Assembly: GCA_024349245.1 (NCBI GenBank)
Contig: JALDNG010000001.1
Span: 4,454,501 to 4,518,500 of the forward strand
DNA length: 64,000 nucleotides
Reading direction: 5' to 3'
Origin: Neodontobutis hainanensis
Lineage: Eukaryota > Chordata > Actinopteri > Gobiiformes > Odontobutidae
Part shown: piece by piece, positions 15,201 to 26,070 of the stretch
Position numbering within the stretch: position 1 is the stretch's first letter
Layout of the letters: each line of letters opens with the position of its first letter
Made by a program: the position numbers and the translations under genes
Notes under the pieces: generated by a model
Seen by the model: only the letters and a program-made list of their open reading frames with translations
Databases searched by the model: none
What the model was told of the DNA's origin: nothing

Positions 15201-18200
15201 ACGCACACGCACACGCACACACACACACACACACCAGCCAAAGCTTGCGTGATGTCGTCCATGGAGGGCTGTGGTTTGTTCCTGAGCAGAGTGTACATGG
15301 ACATGACCATCCCTGGAGTGCAGAAGCCACACTGAGAGCCGTTAGCCTTAGCAATCCTCTCCTGGAAGCACAACAGCACACATTACTCCAGGAACTCAAG
15401 ACAGCTGTTCACACTGACAACAAGAACAAGGAGGGAGGTGAGAGAGGAGCGTACTGTGAGTACTCATCTAAATAATCAATTTAGACTAAGACTAAGTATT
15501 CAGTAAAAACACTTCTCAAGCTCTGAGTTACTAGATTTAGTGCACACAGAATAGAACAAATACCTAGGCCAATACATGGAAATGGCAGAAATAAAAAACA
15601 TTCTGCTTAACATAAGACTTTCCTTTGACCCTGCAGGTTTTTATTTTTTTATGACCATTTGTTGCTTAGAAGCAAACTGTTCAAAAGGCTAGTGAGAGAA
15701 GCATTTTTTTTTTTACACATTCATTCATTCATTCATTTTCTACCGCTTAGTCCTAGTAGGGGTTGCAGGTGACTGGAGCCTATCCCAGCAGCGTTGGGCC
15801 TGAGGCGGGGTACACCCTGGACAGTAGCCAGTTAGTCGCAGGGCTAACATTTAGAGACAGACACTGACAGACAACCATTCACTCTCACATTTATTCACTA
15901 GGGACACTTTTAGATTTGCCTATACATACATGTCTTTGGACGGTGGGAGGAAGCCAGAGTACCAAGAGAGAACCCACGGTAACACGTGGAGGACATACAG
16001 ACTCCTCACAGAAAGACCAGAGTCGGCCAGGTTTTGAACTCACCACCTTCTTGCTGTGAGGCAGGAGTGCTAACCACTCTGCCACGTGCACCCTTTTTAG
16101 CAGTCTTGTTTAAAGATTTAGGGCATTTTGAAAATATACAGATTTTTGTTAACCCAACAGCATGTCCCTTTAGGGCTACCGTAGCTGCTGTAAAAGGAGC
16201 ATGAGGTGTTGTATTGCAATCTGTACTTCAGAAGCCGCTGCAAAACCTCTCCACATTCCACTTTTTCTTACTTCTCGCTACAATCAAACCCAGTATTATA
16301 CAATAGCACGGTGTTTGCCTAACAAAGGTAAGCCAAGGTTTCACAAGTGAGAGCTGACCTGTACAGGGTGGATCCGGGTCTTGGTGCTGCCGATGCCCTC
16401 CACAGTGGTAACAGCTGCCCCATGAAGCTGGCAGATGGGCAGCAGGCAGGCCGTGGCTGAGAAGTGGCTAACAGCACAGTGAAGGAAAAATGCTATTTTT
16501 TTATTTTTCTATTTCTATTTTTCTTAAACTGGATTTCTCTGTAGGTTGAGTCTGTTCACTCTGGGTTTAGAGGATTCATCTATGCAACATAAATCCGATA
16601 AAGGCTGCCAAGTTAGGGGTGACTCTGGCCTTTCTGAATCATCTCCCTACTCCCTCGCCCTACTCACGTCCACTCAATTTGCCCGCTCACCCGGAGGATC
16701 TACCACACTAAGGGCCATCTGAAATCAGTGAGTGTTAAGTGCAGTGGCTTATTAGAGCCTCCAGAGTGAGTCTGCCCTGATGAACCTCACATGCTGCTAG
16801 TAACACCAGCCTTCAGTTTGTCATGACAGACGCTCCAGACAAATGAAGTTCTGCGTTTGCTGTGGAACCATCCCATAATAATTAAATAAATAGATAAATA
16901 GATAGATACTATTGTAGGAATTTATGAAGTAAAGCGTAAACCTTTTTACATAAAAGTGTCCTGGACTGGAAAACTCCAGACATGTACAATTGGATTGTTT
17001 ACCATGTGTTTGTTTTTTTTTTTTTCAAGCATATGTTCCATGTTCCAAGCATACATACTAAGTTAACGGAATAGTTGTCACTTGCGACATGGTGTGTAAA
17101 GATAGAGAGACAGAATTCCTGTTCCCATCAGAGTTGGCTTCACGTCTGTTTGATTTATTGAATAAAAACATGGTAAATACTACTTTTGTTGCTTATATTC
17201 AGACGAATAAGTCCTATTTATATTTGTATCAGTACAGTTGTCCCAAGTCTTTTACATGAAGCCAAAATCCTGAAAAGTTCAATGACACACAACAACGGGC
17301 AGCTACAGAGGCGCTCTACCGCCAGCCCTGCACTAATACAAACATGCCACAACAAGTCGAAATACACAAACAGCAATAGCTGCATTCTTCTTGGAATACA
17401 ACCGTTTATCACAACACAAGGCAGGTTTTATCGTCTAATCAACAGTGTGTCTCTTCACTTTCTGGAAGGTGGACCACACTGATGGACCCAAAAGCTGTGG
17501 GGTCATCAGAGTAGCAGTCTGCTTCATTTTTTGGTGATGCTCCGTACCGCTTTTGGCGATGGAAATATTGTCAATAAAGTGATAAGCCCTTTTGTGTTTT
17601 CCTTATGCAAAAATACCAAATACTTAGTGGAGCATCTGTCGCGTGACAGGGACTGGTCTTCTTCAACATGACCCTGTTTGACTGAGGCATGTGTTGCTGT
17701 AATAGAAATGGAAATTAGCATCAGCCACAGCACATTAGTCGGATAAGCAGCTCACATTCAGAGCATCAAATGTTCATTCAAATCCAATTACGTGAACACA
17801 ATGATATATGGTGAATAAAACCCAGCATTAAGGCTTAATAAACAAAATTAGTTTACACACTATGATGCATCCAATTATTACAGTGGCTGAAGAATGGGAC
17901 AGTGTGTACCAGGTTATATTTCTTACACGACCAAAACAAAAGGTTTATGACTAGTTACAATCAATTTGAAAGGATACAGGATGGTTTTAGTGGCGGGTTG
18001 ATAGCGGGACACCATGACGGTACAGGCCCCACAGCCCCCTCCTCCACAGCCATACTTGGTCCCCGTTAACCTCACTGTGTCAAGGTCAAGGAGTATCCCA
18101 CATCAGCAGGACTGTTTACATGGTGCTTTGAAAGGTCTCCTATTCAGCTCTTACAGAACAACCACAACAGAGTAATGCTGTATTTTTGTTCTAATAACAA

Positions 18201-21200
18201 CACAACAACATAATGGGAGTGTCTTTCCCATTGCATTGTGTTTGTGTACAGTATAGTGCAGCAAAAAGCATCACCAGGACCATAACAAGACTTCTACTTG
18301 ATGAAATAAAGAGGAGTAAAAAAGCAGAATAGATGACATTTAAAGGATACGTTTGTCCCTGAGGAAGGACAGCAGCATGGTTTCAGGGTCTGCATTCTGC
18401 TCTATTACCTGTCAAGAAACAACATTAACATAGCAGTAAGAACAAACAGAAAAATATAAAGAGTCATTGATCATTAGACTAGAGAAACACTTTTTACCCC
18501 AAAAACATAAAAAACAAAGTGACTAACTCTTTTTTACAGACAAAGAGCACACACTAGAGTTTTGGGGCACTCTCCCAGCTCATGAGGACACATATCTAAA
18601 AAAAAAATGTGACATGATCCTAACAAATTCACATTACAGCTAGGTTACTTAGGAGGTTACCATCAAAACTGAGCAGTGGCACAGTGTCTCCTTAAGTATT
18701 TAGTGTAAAACATTATATAACGTTGCTTTAAGTCAGGGGTGTCAAACTCATTGTACTTCAGGGGCCACATACAGACAATTTTGAGCTAAAGTAAAATAAT
18801 AGCATAATAACCTATAAATAACAACAACCAGCTCAAAGATGAACAATAACATTATAATGTCAGTGTCAGTAAAAAGCTAATGTTGGCAAAAGCCTTCAGC
18901 TGGATGTTTTTACAACACACGCCCCATCTTTCCCACTGAATGTGGAACTATGAGAACAAGAATAAAACAGGCCTTAAATTAACACGACAGTGATCCACAG
19001 AACTTACCAAAGAACCAGTTGTCCACGGACATTGAAATGTGGCCCAAAATTGTGTTTCCTGACATTTATATGTACTTAGTATCGACCGCAGGTAAATACT
19101 TTACAAAGCCTCAAGGCAATACAAAAGATGCTTGGTAACTGAATGGAGTTGTAAAAACAGCTTCCAAGGGTGATGGGACGGAAGGTGTCCTCTCTGTCTG
19201 AAATCTATGAGGCCCGGAAAAGAAAGGCCTTAAGATTCTAAAAGACACGTCTCATCCGGCACATTTTTAATCCTCTGCCCTCTCACAACAGACTGCAAAG
19301 CTTTAAAACTAAAACAACCAGATTCCAAACCAGTACATATCCCAGCGCTGTCCACCTCCTTAATAAACTAGAACTTGCACTTTAAACCAGTCATGTTCTA
19401 CTGTACTTCATGTATTTATTTTAGATTTTAGACTTTATCTAGTACCTAATGAATGTAGCTCTTACTAAATGGGTATGGATTGGGGTTTTAATATTTATGC
19501 ATTTTTATATAATAATTTTTTTATTTTATTATTGTGGTGGTAAATGTGAGTGTGTGAATGTTTATGTAATTGCAATGTAAGTGAATGCAATATGCTTCTG
19601 TAAAAATCTGTCCTCATCTTTTATTATCAACATGGGGAACATGTGGAGCATTGCTAAAAGCTGCTCCAGTTGTAATAAATGCTACTACATCTACCACATA
19701 TTCCTAATTTACTTTATTTAATTATGATTGTCTCTGATTTTCAATAAAACATGTTGATGGTGGATATGCTAAACAAAAATGTTATTTCTGTGTTGCCAGT
19801 CCACTACAGTCACAGAAGTTCTAGAGACGGTGGGGCCAACAAGAAGGAGGTGTACAAAGGTCCCAAAACAGAATGGAGCACAATAAGTTGATTAATCATA
19901 AATGCATGCCCAATATACTGCAAATGTAACATTAAACATCATCACAATATCAACAATCATAATATATTTTTCACAAGAAACTGTCCATGTCAGATCTTTC
20001 AGCAGCACAACTGTCCTCAGGGTGAGTTGGTGAGAGGTCAGAGTGGACAGCAGCTTTTTTTTGTTCAGTTTATTATTGCACTCTTTAATACATGAATATA
20101 TAATAATGTACTTTTTTTTGCAATTGTTATACAACACTAACTGGCTACTGACTACCACTTTATGTGGTATTGTCTGTAAAAGTAATTGTCTGATAAAAAA
20201 ATTGTTTGATGCTGCAGAAGGTGTTTAAAATAGAAAACAAGTAATGCTTTACAAATGATTGCAATGTATTGTCACAATGTTATTACAACAACCATTTGAC
20301 AAAGAAATACAATCACAATAGCTGCTAAAATATGTAACTACATCAATTGAAAACTATAGGTTTAAAATAATGCAGTAAAATAATGCAATAAAATTATCGC
20401 AATAAATAGATCTGAATCATAACCGTCTCATAGAGGTTAGACATTTTATTTCATTTCCTTTCTGTAATTCTCTTTAGCCTACCCAAATCAAAAAGACTTC
20501 TACAGTGATTGGGTGATATTTGATTTTATCAAGATATCACCTTCAGAGACCCTTCTGAACTGAAGGAATAATAACAAGAATAATAATAATCCATGATTGG
20601 ATTTATAATATGACTTCAGAACCGCTTCAAGGAGTTACTTTTTCTTAATGTGTTCACATGGTGCTGGTGAATCTCCAGTAATTATACGTAGGTGCTCTTT
20701 CTGTGACTCTTTCGACTGATTTGTGGAGAATCAAAGCTTTCAACTGAGGTACATCACGTCCATGCCCACAAAAGTTTAGATGTGGTTCTTTGTGTACAAA
20801 CCCCTGAGTGTTGATGAAATAAACAAATATTATATATAATATATGGAGCAATAGATAGTTTTTTATATGATAGTTTTATTGAGGCAACAGTAAACTTTTC
20901 ACCTGATGCACATAAATGATATGCAGGACAAACAAAAGCCCCCCCCCCTGCGCAGCCTCGTGACTTTGTTTATGGAAATTTTTTAGGCCTTTTGTTTTTT
21001 AGGTTTGTAACGCCAAAACAACAATTCAACGTGATAAATGAATGTGTTCTTTCCTTGCGTGCTCTCACCACGCGCTACGGCGTAAAACTGCGGCCGAACA
21101 GAGAAAACACCGTCACCACACACACATCTGTGGCCTGGGCGCTGTAAATATTTACTGTAGACGTCACATTAGCTCCACGCCGTGTCCCAGGAGGACAGTG

Positions 21201-23665
21201 AGAGGTGAGTGTAACCACACTTTCTCTAATGCACATCTGATCTGAGGTCAGCTGGAGTTCTCCTGCAGCAGCCTACGAGAACGGTTAAAACTGAAGCTTA
21301 CATTAAAAGGCCTGTGCTACATGAAAGCTCAGGTCAAAAAGCTCTCGCTGCAGTTTTAGGTCTGTATGTGTCTTGTCTGAGCACTTCAGTCTCTTCTTGT
21401 GAATAAATCTCATAAACACAGAGCATATTTGTAAATATAATCCAGGTTTGGAACAATGGGCTTTAGATTAAAGCATGTGCAGGTGTTTTTCTTCCTTTTG
21501 CAGCCTTGTTCTCTGCTCCCATTGTTCTAGTGATGAGTAAAACTGGTTCAGACTGCGATAGTGCGGCTGTGCTTTTATAACGTAGATCTAAGTCCTGACC
21601 TCAGAGAGGGGCCACTGCCCATAACTTTTAATATTTCATACAAAAACCTGTAAAGAGGCTAAAGCTGCAGCCTGTTGAGGGGTTTGTCTCAAAACAGATG
21701 AGGAATAAAGTGATTAGGGGGCTCCCTACCATAGGCATAAAAATAGTAAAGGGTGGATTTAATAAACTACTTTTGATCTTGATTTTTTTCTGTCTGAAAG
21801 CCTTCAGTCTGTGATGTTGGGGCCACTCACAATGTCCGGCTCAAATATTTTTACATAATCTAAAATGGCCAGAACACAGGGAATTACATCACTTTTGACT
21901 ATAATTTTCTGGGGGAGGAACCCTGCTGTTCAGTCCCACATACTAGAGTCTGACTAAACACCCAAAACTGTTAATATCCTTCTTTTGGTGACTTTTGCTC
22001 TTTACTAATGAGCTGCTCAGCCTCTACATCTTTGACCTAAATATTTTTGTGAGCTACTGTTTTAGGGTCTTAATTGTCTTTGTAAGATTCTTTTACTTTA
22101 ATGAATTATATATAGAGTTTTATTAAGGTCTATACATTTAACAAATGTAACTGATGTCACAGATTTATCTACAGCTACAATAACTATAAAAACATGCTTT
22201 TACTGATTTTTTTTATCTTACCTTTTGTTATTTTATGCAAAACATATATTAAAATAAATATTTTCAGTGAAAGATTCAATAAGGGTTATCCCGGCACTGG
22301 CCCCCAACAACAGCACTGTGGCAAGTAGGAGATACCTTATGTTCAGTGAAGGCACCATGGCTCTGGAAATGATCAACCAATCAGATACTTAGTAGATTAT
22401 TGTCAGTAAGTTGTTTCTGGGCAAAACCCTGCTGAGGGGTAAACATTTAAAAGTACATGGCGATAAATGTAGAAAAGAGTTAGGAAGAAGTTTGTTTAGT
22501 ACAAATTTATTATGATGCTATTGGTGGATTTAAAAGACACAGAAGTTTTTAAGGATTTTATAATAAGACTGGCTTATAAAAAGAGACTAAATCGCAAAAG
22601 ATCAGTGATACAGCTGGATTTCTACAGTATTTTCAGGCAGTGGTTGGGACAGTGGCCCTGGGCACAACAGGACGATGTGAGTGCTTCTGATTTATTGTTT
22701 AGTTGAAGCTGTGCTGTTAATGTGCTTTTCATTTGTGTGGACCTAAATGTAGGTTTTATTTTCTGGTACACATCATGCTTTTAATGAGAAAAGCGCTTCT
22801 GTCCTGGCTGTGACTAGTAGTTTTGAACTTTTTGTAAAAAAGGCATGAACATGTTCCACAATGCCCTTTTTTCAACAACCCCTACTCAAAACGTGTCTAT
22901 GCATGCAATCATTTGACTGTGTACTGATGTTTGCAAAAATGTTTGATTTTGATAAAACTTCAAAAATTTGATAAAAGCCAAGAAAGGCATTCAAAAATCT
23001 AAAAAAAAAATACTGTTTCAACATAACATAATACTAATAATATCAATAATCTGATGCAGAAGCCCTGGAGTCCTTTAGATAACTTCAATGGCACAATCAG
23101 AGATATACAGATATAATGAATAATCTTTGTGATTATACTGTATTTCACTCACTATTATAGGTCACAATACATTCAAGTCAGATCAACTGCATGATCTATC
23201 ACATTGAAAGTCTCTTGGCAAAATGTAAATATCCTAGTAATAAACGTTAGTTCTGCCTTAAAGTGACTTGATCTAATTATGAACAGTGACTGTTTCTAAT
23301 AAAGCCAGTGTATGTTTGAAAATCTTGCACAAGTCACAAATGCATGATTTATTGCCCTCCACTTTGTCCCACATTGGTTTGTTATTTTGTTAGGTTTTAA
23401 AACATAAACTGTTAAATATTAACCCTGTAGATATTTTATTGCACTTTGAGCAAAGGCATCGGTCACAGGTCTGTGCACTTTTTACGAGATGACTTTTCCT
23501 TAATACGTGTTGGAAGTCTGAACACGGATTCTCAAAGTGATGTGTTCGTCGTAAAATCCCGCGCACAGAACGGAAATCCTGCCTCGATCAAAAACCAAAA
23601 GTGTAAGTTACCTTCCTGCCGTTGACATAGAAGAGTAAAGTGTCTCCTCGCACAGCTCCAGACAT
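209..23665 (-). CDS. aox: Aldehyde oxidase, 33 exons, C-terminus outside window
   Basis: Cytosolic molybdo-flavoenzyme that oxidises aldehydes and N-heterocycles using O2. Exons from 5' to 3' (all minus): 23612-23665, 18351-18408, 17978-18074, 16359-16467, 15235-15361, 14280-14341, 14093-14164, 13427-13504, 13231-13311, 12607-12751, 12387-12479, 12121-12272, 11712-11805, 11518-11627, 9858-10042, 8192-8354, 8044-8121, 7771-7940, 6289-6415, 5475-5597, 5175-5271, 4957-5081, 4034-4167, 3102-3189, 2939-3025, 2402-2593, 1418-1645, 1258-1353, 967-1095, 815-889, 544-596, 350-464, 209-274. All use GT-AG and join in frame to 1221 codons. Plant-type 2Fe-2S cysteines are at residues 47, 52, 55, 77 and the second cluster at 117, 120, 152, 154. 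The FAD domain and Moco motifs GGAFGGK and AFRGFG follow. Oxidase rather than xanthine dehydrogenase: Val follows GGAFGGK where XDH has its substrate Glu, the linker reads LTGTKYGCGGGGCG, and the acidic NAD-contact stretch is replaced by RKESAFA. The catalytic Glu near the C-terminus lies beyond the left edge. Confidence 0.95.
2035..2125 (+). mobile_element. hAT-type non-autonomous element, terminal fragment
   Basis: Located in the aox intron between exons 26 and 27. It contains the phrase GGCCGGACTGTACCCTC followed by GGGCCGGTTTTGGCC, which is the terminal region of the same repeat family seen at 31630-32185 and 18725-18975. It is followed by a poly-T/poly-G run at 2167-2193. Confidence 0.45.
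3551..3890 (+). mobile_element. tRNA-derived SINE, near full length
   Basis: Sits in the aox intron between exons 23 and 24. It has a good Pol III A box (TGGCTCAGTGG, 3563-3573) and a perfect B box (GGTTCGATTCC, 3606-3616) about 33 bp apart, as in a tRNA head. A body follows with the phrases TTGGGCAAGACACTTAACCC and AAAGCGCTATATAA, then an A/T-rich tail. Truncated relatives occur at 23945-24130, 25316-25410, 34260-34400, 35605-35730 and 48388-48540. It is a retroelement and not a functional tRNA gene: the acceptor stem and anticodon arm do not fold properly. Confidence 0.8.
6864..6985 (-). mobile_element. SINE 3' fragment (family of 15716-16096)
   Basis: Contains TTTTCTACTGCTTAATCCTG and GTGACTGGAGCCTATCCCAG, shared with the full copy at 15716-16096 and with 30783-30890. 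Only the 3' part is present. It lies in the aox intron between exons 18 and 19. Confidence 0.65.
7240..7612 (-). mobile_element. hAT-type non-autonomous element, degraded
   Basis: Located in the aox intron between exons 18 and 19. The segment from 7370 to 7605 (gctattgttagcaaaa, then ttgtgactaatgagaac, then agtttgacaaccct) parallels 31900-32180 in the same orientation. A second partial copy of the same stretch is at 6490-6580. The terminal GTTTGACA phrase marks the element end. Confidence 0.5.
8790..9185 (-). pseudogene. hAT-family transposase remnant
   Basis: Located in the aox intron between exons 15 and 16. Read on the minus strand, short blocks match fish hAT transposases in order: RMRALAAFEEV (about 9085-9150), TAAKRIDVLATNIFKTL (about 9000-9065), ISLAVDxxTDN (about 8945-8985) and LGLIPLEGHSTGEVMF (about 8830-8880). 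The blocks are in different frames near 8990, so there is at least one frameshift, and the conserved SxDxSTD-type acidic motif is degraded. hAT-like terminal phrases occur near 9545-9630. It is non-functional. Confidence 0.65.
10111..11455 (-). mobile_element. Tc1-like transposon, degenerate
   Basis: This fills the aox intron between exons 14 and 15. Long inverted repeats face each other: 10127-10290 matches the reverse complement of about 11230-11452, for example the stretch with CAGTGGTTGG and CCATTTATTGTCA. Between them, on the minus strand, lie remains of a DDE transposase: a DNDPKH block near 10590 and a WPQSPDL-like block near 10525. Further on, the region at 10285-10500 ends in the typical Tc1 C-terminus with LFAKKEWA and YHKRLQAVIDVEGG. 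Stops and frameshifts break it, so it is inactive. Confidence 0.85.
13427..14164 (-). repeat. aox: Tandemly duplicated aox linker exon (exons 7 and 8)
   Basis: Exon 7 (14093-14164, 24 codons) and exon 8 (13427-13504, 26 codons) are paralogous copies. Both begin after a CAG acceptor with E-x-D, carry a CC-(8 residues)-[GC]C pattern, then LxGxDI, and end in AEH before a GTGAGTCTG donor. Both are phase 0 at each end, so inclusion of one or both keeps the frame. Flanking intron sequence is also duplicated: the segment near 13517-13580 matches 14196-14260, and that near 13150-13173 matches 13669-13690, giving a spacing of about 525-665 bp. In human AOX1 and XDH this Cys-rich linker between the Fe-S and FAD domains occurs once. 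Exon 7 has lost one of the four cysteines (GC instead of CC). Confidence 0.85.
15187..15234. repeat. (CA/GT)n microsatellite abutting an aox splice donor
   Basis: A CA/CG dinucleotide tract that, on the minus strand, reads as a run of GT beginning exactly at the donor of aox exon 5, which ends at 15235. The intron therefore starts with GTGTGTGTG. Confidence 0.9.
15716..16096 (-). mobile_element. tRNA-derived SINE with GAAT tail, full length
   Basis: Located in the aox intron between exons 4 and 5, minus orientation. On the minus strand the head reads TGGCAGAGTGGTTAGCACTC, a tRNA-like A box, with a decayed B box about 40 bp on. The middle contains GTCCAAAGACATGTATG and GGGATAGGCTCCAGTCACC, and the end is a (GAAT)n tail (15719-15736 as CATT on plus). 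Fragments of the family are at 6864-6985, 30783-30890, 32590-32640 and 57775-57800. Confidence 0.8.
18725..18975 (+). mobile_element. hAT-type non-autonomous element, 5' part
   Basis: Starts with CAGGGGTGTCAAACTCATT, the conserved hAT-like terminus. It continues through AAAATAATAGCATAATAACC and GCCTTCAGCTGGATGTTTTT, which matches the reverse complement of 31960-32180. The far end is missing. Confidence 0.6.
19125..19400 (+). mobile_element. Non-LTR retrotransposon 3' end
   Basis: The plus-strand translation contains ILKDTSHPAHF, then LPSHNRLQSFKTKTTRFQTS and YPSAVHLLNKLE. This is the typical C-terminal end of fish LINE open reading frame 2 proteins (HPAH, LPSGRR, T-R-F-x-x-S, A-x-x-LLN). It is truncated at the 5' side, as usual for dead insertions. 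The clade is not resolved. Confidence 0.6.
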
Positions 23666-23830
23666 GTTGTATGATCATGACATACGCACAACACACGACT
23701 AAGACCGACGTGAAGCAACCGTGCGTAAGCATAACACTTCCGGTAGACTTTCAGAATAAGACGATAAGAAATATCACAGAAATTTATGTCAAAATAAAAA
23801 TCCACAGGTCTTGTCATTGGCATTTTTTTT
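23666..23830 (-). promoter_or_regulatory. Putative aox promoter and 5' leader
   Basis: This is the sequence immediately upstream of the aox start codon (ATG at 23663-23665). Read on the minus strand it contains an ETS-type core ACCGGAAGTG at 23741-23750 and an inverted CCAAT-like box near 23815-23820. There is no clear TATA box. The exact transcription start cannot be read from the sequence. Start choice: this ATG opens an exon whose product aligns with the N-terminus of vertebrate AOX (LLFYVNGRK) and splices in frame to exon 2. Confidence 0.4.
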
Positions 23831-23944
23831 ATTTGACCCATAAATACATAAATACATTTTTGTACCAAAGTAGCTCATTGTGCTTTAGCCAATGTGACAA
23901 ATAAAATATAGGCTAATACCTAAAAGTAAAATCAGAACAAGAAT

Positions 23945-24130
23945 GTACAGTATTACATTTATCTGATGCTTTTGATCTAAAGTGACTTACATTAGGCTTC
24001 TATTCACTAGTGTTACAGTTGGAAAACCACTAGGAGGTAAGTGTCTTGCCCAAAGACACAACAACAGTATGAACTGTGGGGAGGGTGAGAATCAAACTAT
24101 CAACTCTCCAGTTGAGGGACAACTGCTCTA
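23945..24130 (-). mobile_element. SINE fragment
   Basis: Minus-oriented partial copy of the 3551-3890 family. It carries TGTCTTGCCCAAAGACACAA and the tRNA-like portion with AACTCTCCAGTTG. The start (TTACATTTATCTGATGC, AAAGTGACTTACAT) resembles a conserved fish SINE/DNA-element tail. Confidence 0.55.
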
Positions 24131-25044
24131 TCTGTATCATATCTGTCTGTCTTTTTGTATGTATGTTTGTATGTTTGTATGTTCTTACATTGTCTTTCTT
24201 TTTTATGTATGAATTTATTTTTAATTTAATTATTGTTTTTTTACCCTGATAAAAAATATCAGCAAATTATTCAAAAATATGAGAAAAATAATGTCAGGAA
24301 ATAACAAGAAAACAAGATTTTTTATGTTGTTTCTCTTTATATATATTTATATAATTCTACACATATCTATTTATGCTTAGCCATTTTCTTGCCCTACTAA
24401 AAATAAATTATAAATAAATTAAAAACAACAGAAATCGAGCAAAAAGGATTAAATTAGAACAAAAAGAATGAAATTATTTTATGGCAAAAATGTAACCAAA
24501 AAAATGTAAAAAAATTGGTCTTTGCTTAAAAGTGACAAAATACACTTTTTTGCTGTGTGAGTGTTAAAGGTAAAGTAAAGATTTCCACTGTTTCTTTATC
24601 ATAACATTTGATTCATCCAAAGCCAGTTTTTGTCTAAACATTGCTGTAATTATTAACCTGAACCTTGCTCCACTCACAACAGGTCACTATTCACACTGCA
24701 TTTGTGGCCCATACATTAGCCATATCTTTATCTGTTTATGACTAGTGCAGCCCTGTTTAGTGGATCCATATATTGTCTTTGTCTTTACAACAGTGGATTC
24801 AAGCTGGGTTTGTCTTGATCAATTTACAACATTATATAATGGAAATACTGTAGGTCTAAATTTTAGCATGTGTCTTTGTTTCTTATGCAAAACTAAAAGA
24901 AAAACGGACACTCCTGCAAATTTTGGTCGAGAAGTAGTCTTTTCCTACAAAGACAAAGTGTTTTGCCAACCTGCCAACACCTAGCCAAACGTGTATCCTC
25001 CTGACAGGACTTCAGGCAAGTTTTCAGATGAGAGGTTTTAGTGT

Positions 25045-25110
25045 GACCTGAATTTCCAGGGGATCAATAAAGTATCCGTCTAATCTAATTGAATCCAATC
25101 TCTGAAACAG
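25045..25110 (+). mobile_element. LINE 3' tail fragment
   Basis: Contains TTTCCAGGGGATCAATAAAG followed by TATCCGTCTAATCTAATTG, the characteristic 3' end of fish LINEs, where a GGGGATCAATAAAGTATC phrase precedes short tandem repeats. Only the tail is left. Confidence 0.5.
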
Positions 25111-25315
25111 AATTTGCCCCATCATGTTTGCCATCTTCAGAGATTTACTGTATCTGTAGCTAAAATTATTGTTACATGTGAACTAGCAGTAAATTGGATG
25201 CAGAAATTGAGTTGTGTGGAACAAGTATTTGTACATGTTATTCTCAGAATTTAAATTTAAAAAAAGTCAAGATATGAAAATGAAAATGTTGCTCTGTGCA
25301 ACAATATTTATGGGC

Positions 25316-25410
25316 ACAGTGGCTCAGTGGGGGAGCGGTTGTCCAATAACCTGAAGGTTGGGGGTTCCAGGGTTCCAAGTCTGTCCCACTGTGGAGTGAA
25401 AGTTATTATT
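25316..25410 (+). mobile_element. SINE head fragment
   Basis: Contains CACAGTGGCTCAGTGG, an A-box region identical in core to that at 3563-3573, followed by a degraded B-box region (GGGGGTTCCAGGGTTCC). Confidence 0.55.
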
Positions 25411-25734
25411 CATGTTTCATTTTCAATAACATTGGGCCTTAGTGGTGTTTTCATCATAATCATTGCGCTGTAGGCTGAATAAGCCTACAATTGTTACTAC
25501 AGTTATACAAAGAGAGCAAAAACCTAAAATGTTAGCATCTACAGTAGTCTTTTCAAATGAATTTGGAAAGCAAATATAAAGTTTTAATAAATGCTGTAAT
25601 TGATTTTGAAGACTGTGTGGATGTTATGGCACGAGTTTAAAAATCAAGTTTAAAAGCTATAATATTGTTTTTTAAGTATAACAGTGGCGCCCTCTACTGG
25701 AATGATATGGGGTTCAAGTTGCTAGCTTAGATGG

Positions 25735-26070
25735 ACCAAAGCCCTAACCTGCTCCACAGAACATAGTACTGCTCCACAGAACACAGTGCTCCACAGAACA
25801 TAGTACTGCTCCAAGGAACCATCTGGGACAGCTCCCATTGAAAGCATTTGCAAAAAGGCAGGTGCTTTAAATGAATACCTGGTTGGTGATTGGATTCATC
25901 AACCACAGTTTTATCTAATCAGATCAGTTCCATGTTGTTTAAGTTTGTAACAGTAAAACAGTCTCTACATCTTCAAACCTAAAACACACCCAGATCTGTC
26001 ACAGCTGCCACTTCATTGGACACAACGAGCCAGGGTTCGGATGTGAATACTTTGCTTGAAGCAGTTCAAG
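25735..26070 (+). repeat. Unclassified dispersed repeat, copy 1
   Basis: Matches the reverse complement of 49335-49660 over its length. Shared phrases include GCTCCACAGAAC, GGAACCATCTGG, GATTCATCAACCACAGTTTT-like, TCCATGTTGTTTAAGTTTG and GTGAATACTTTGCTTGAAG. A short internal tandem array of CTGCTCCACAGAACATAGTA units is at 25748-25812. Confidence 0.6.

Larger units (their letters stand above)
18409..23611 (-). other. aox intron 1 (5.2 kb)
   Basis: This is the largest intron of the gene. It holds an hAT-like fragment (18725-18975), a LINE 3' end (about 19125-19400), a C-run at 20940-20949 and AT-rich unique sequence. The segment around 21040-21250 is less AT-rich and has several CG dinucleotides, but no convincing exon was found. 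The rest shows no recognisable feature. Confidence 0.7.

Noticed and set aside
209..23665. Identification as xanthine dehydrogenase
   Set aside because: Val instead of Glu follows GGAFGGK, there is no Arg at the XDH substrate position before the ACRTN block, the acidic NAD-contact motif is missing, and closer short-block matches are to AOX.
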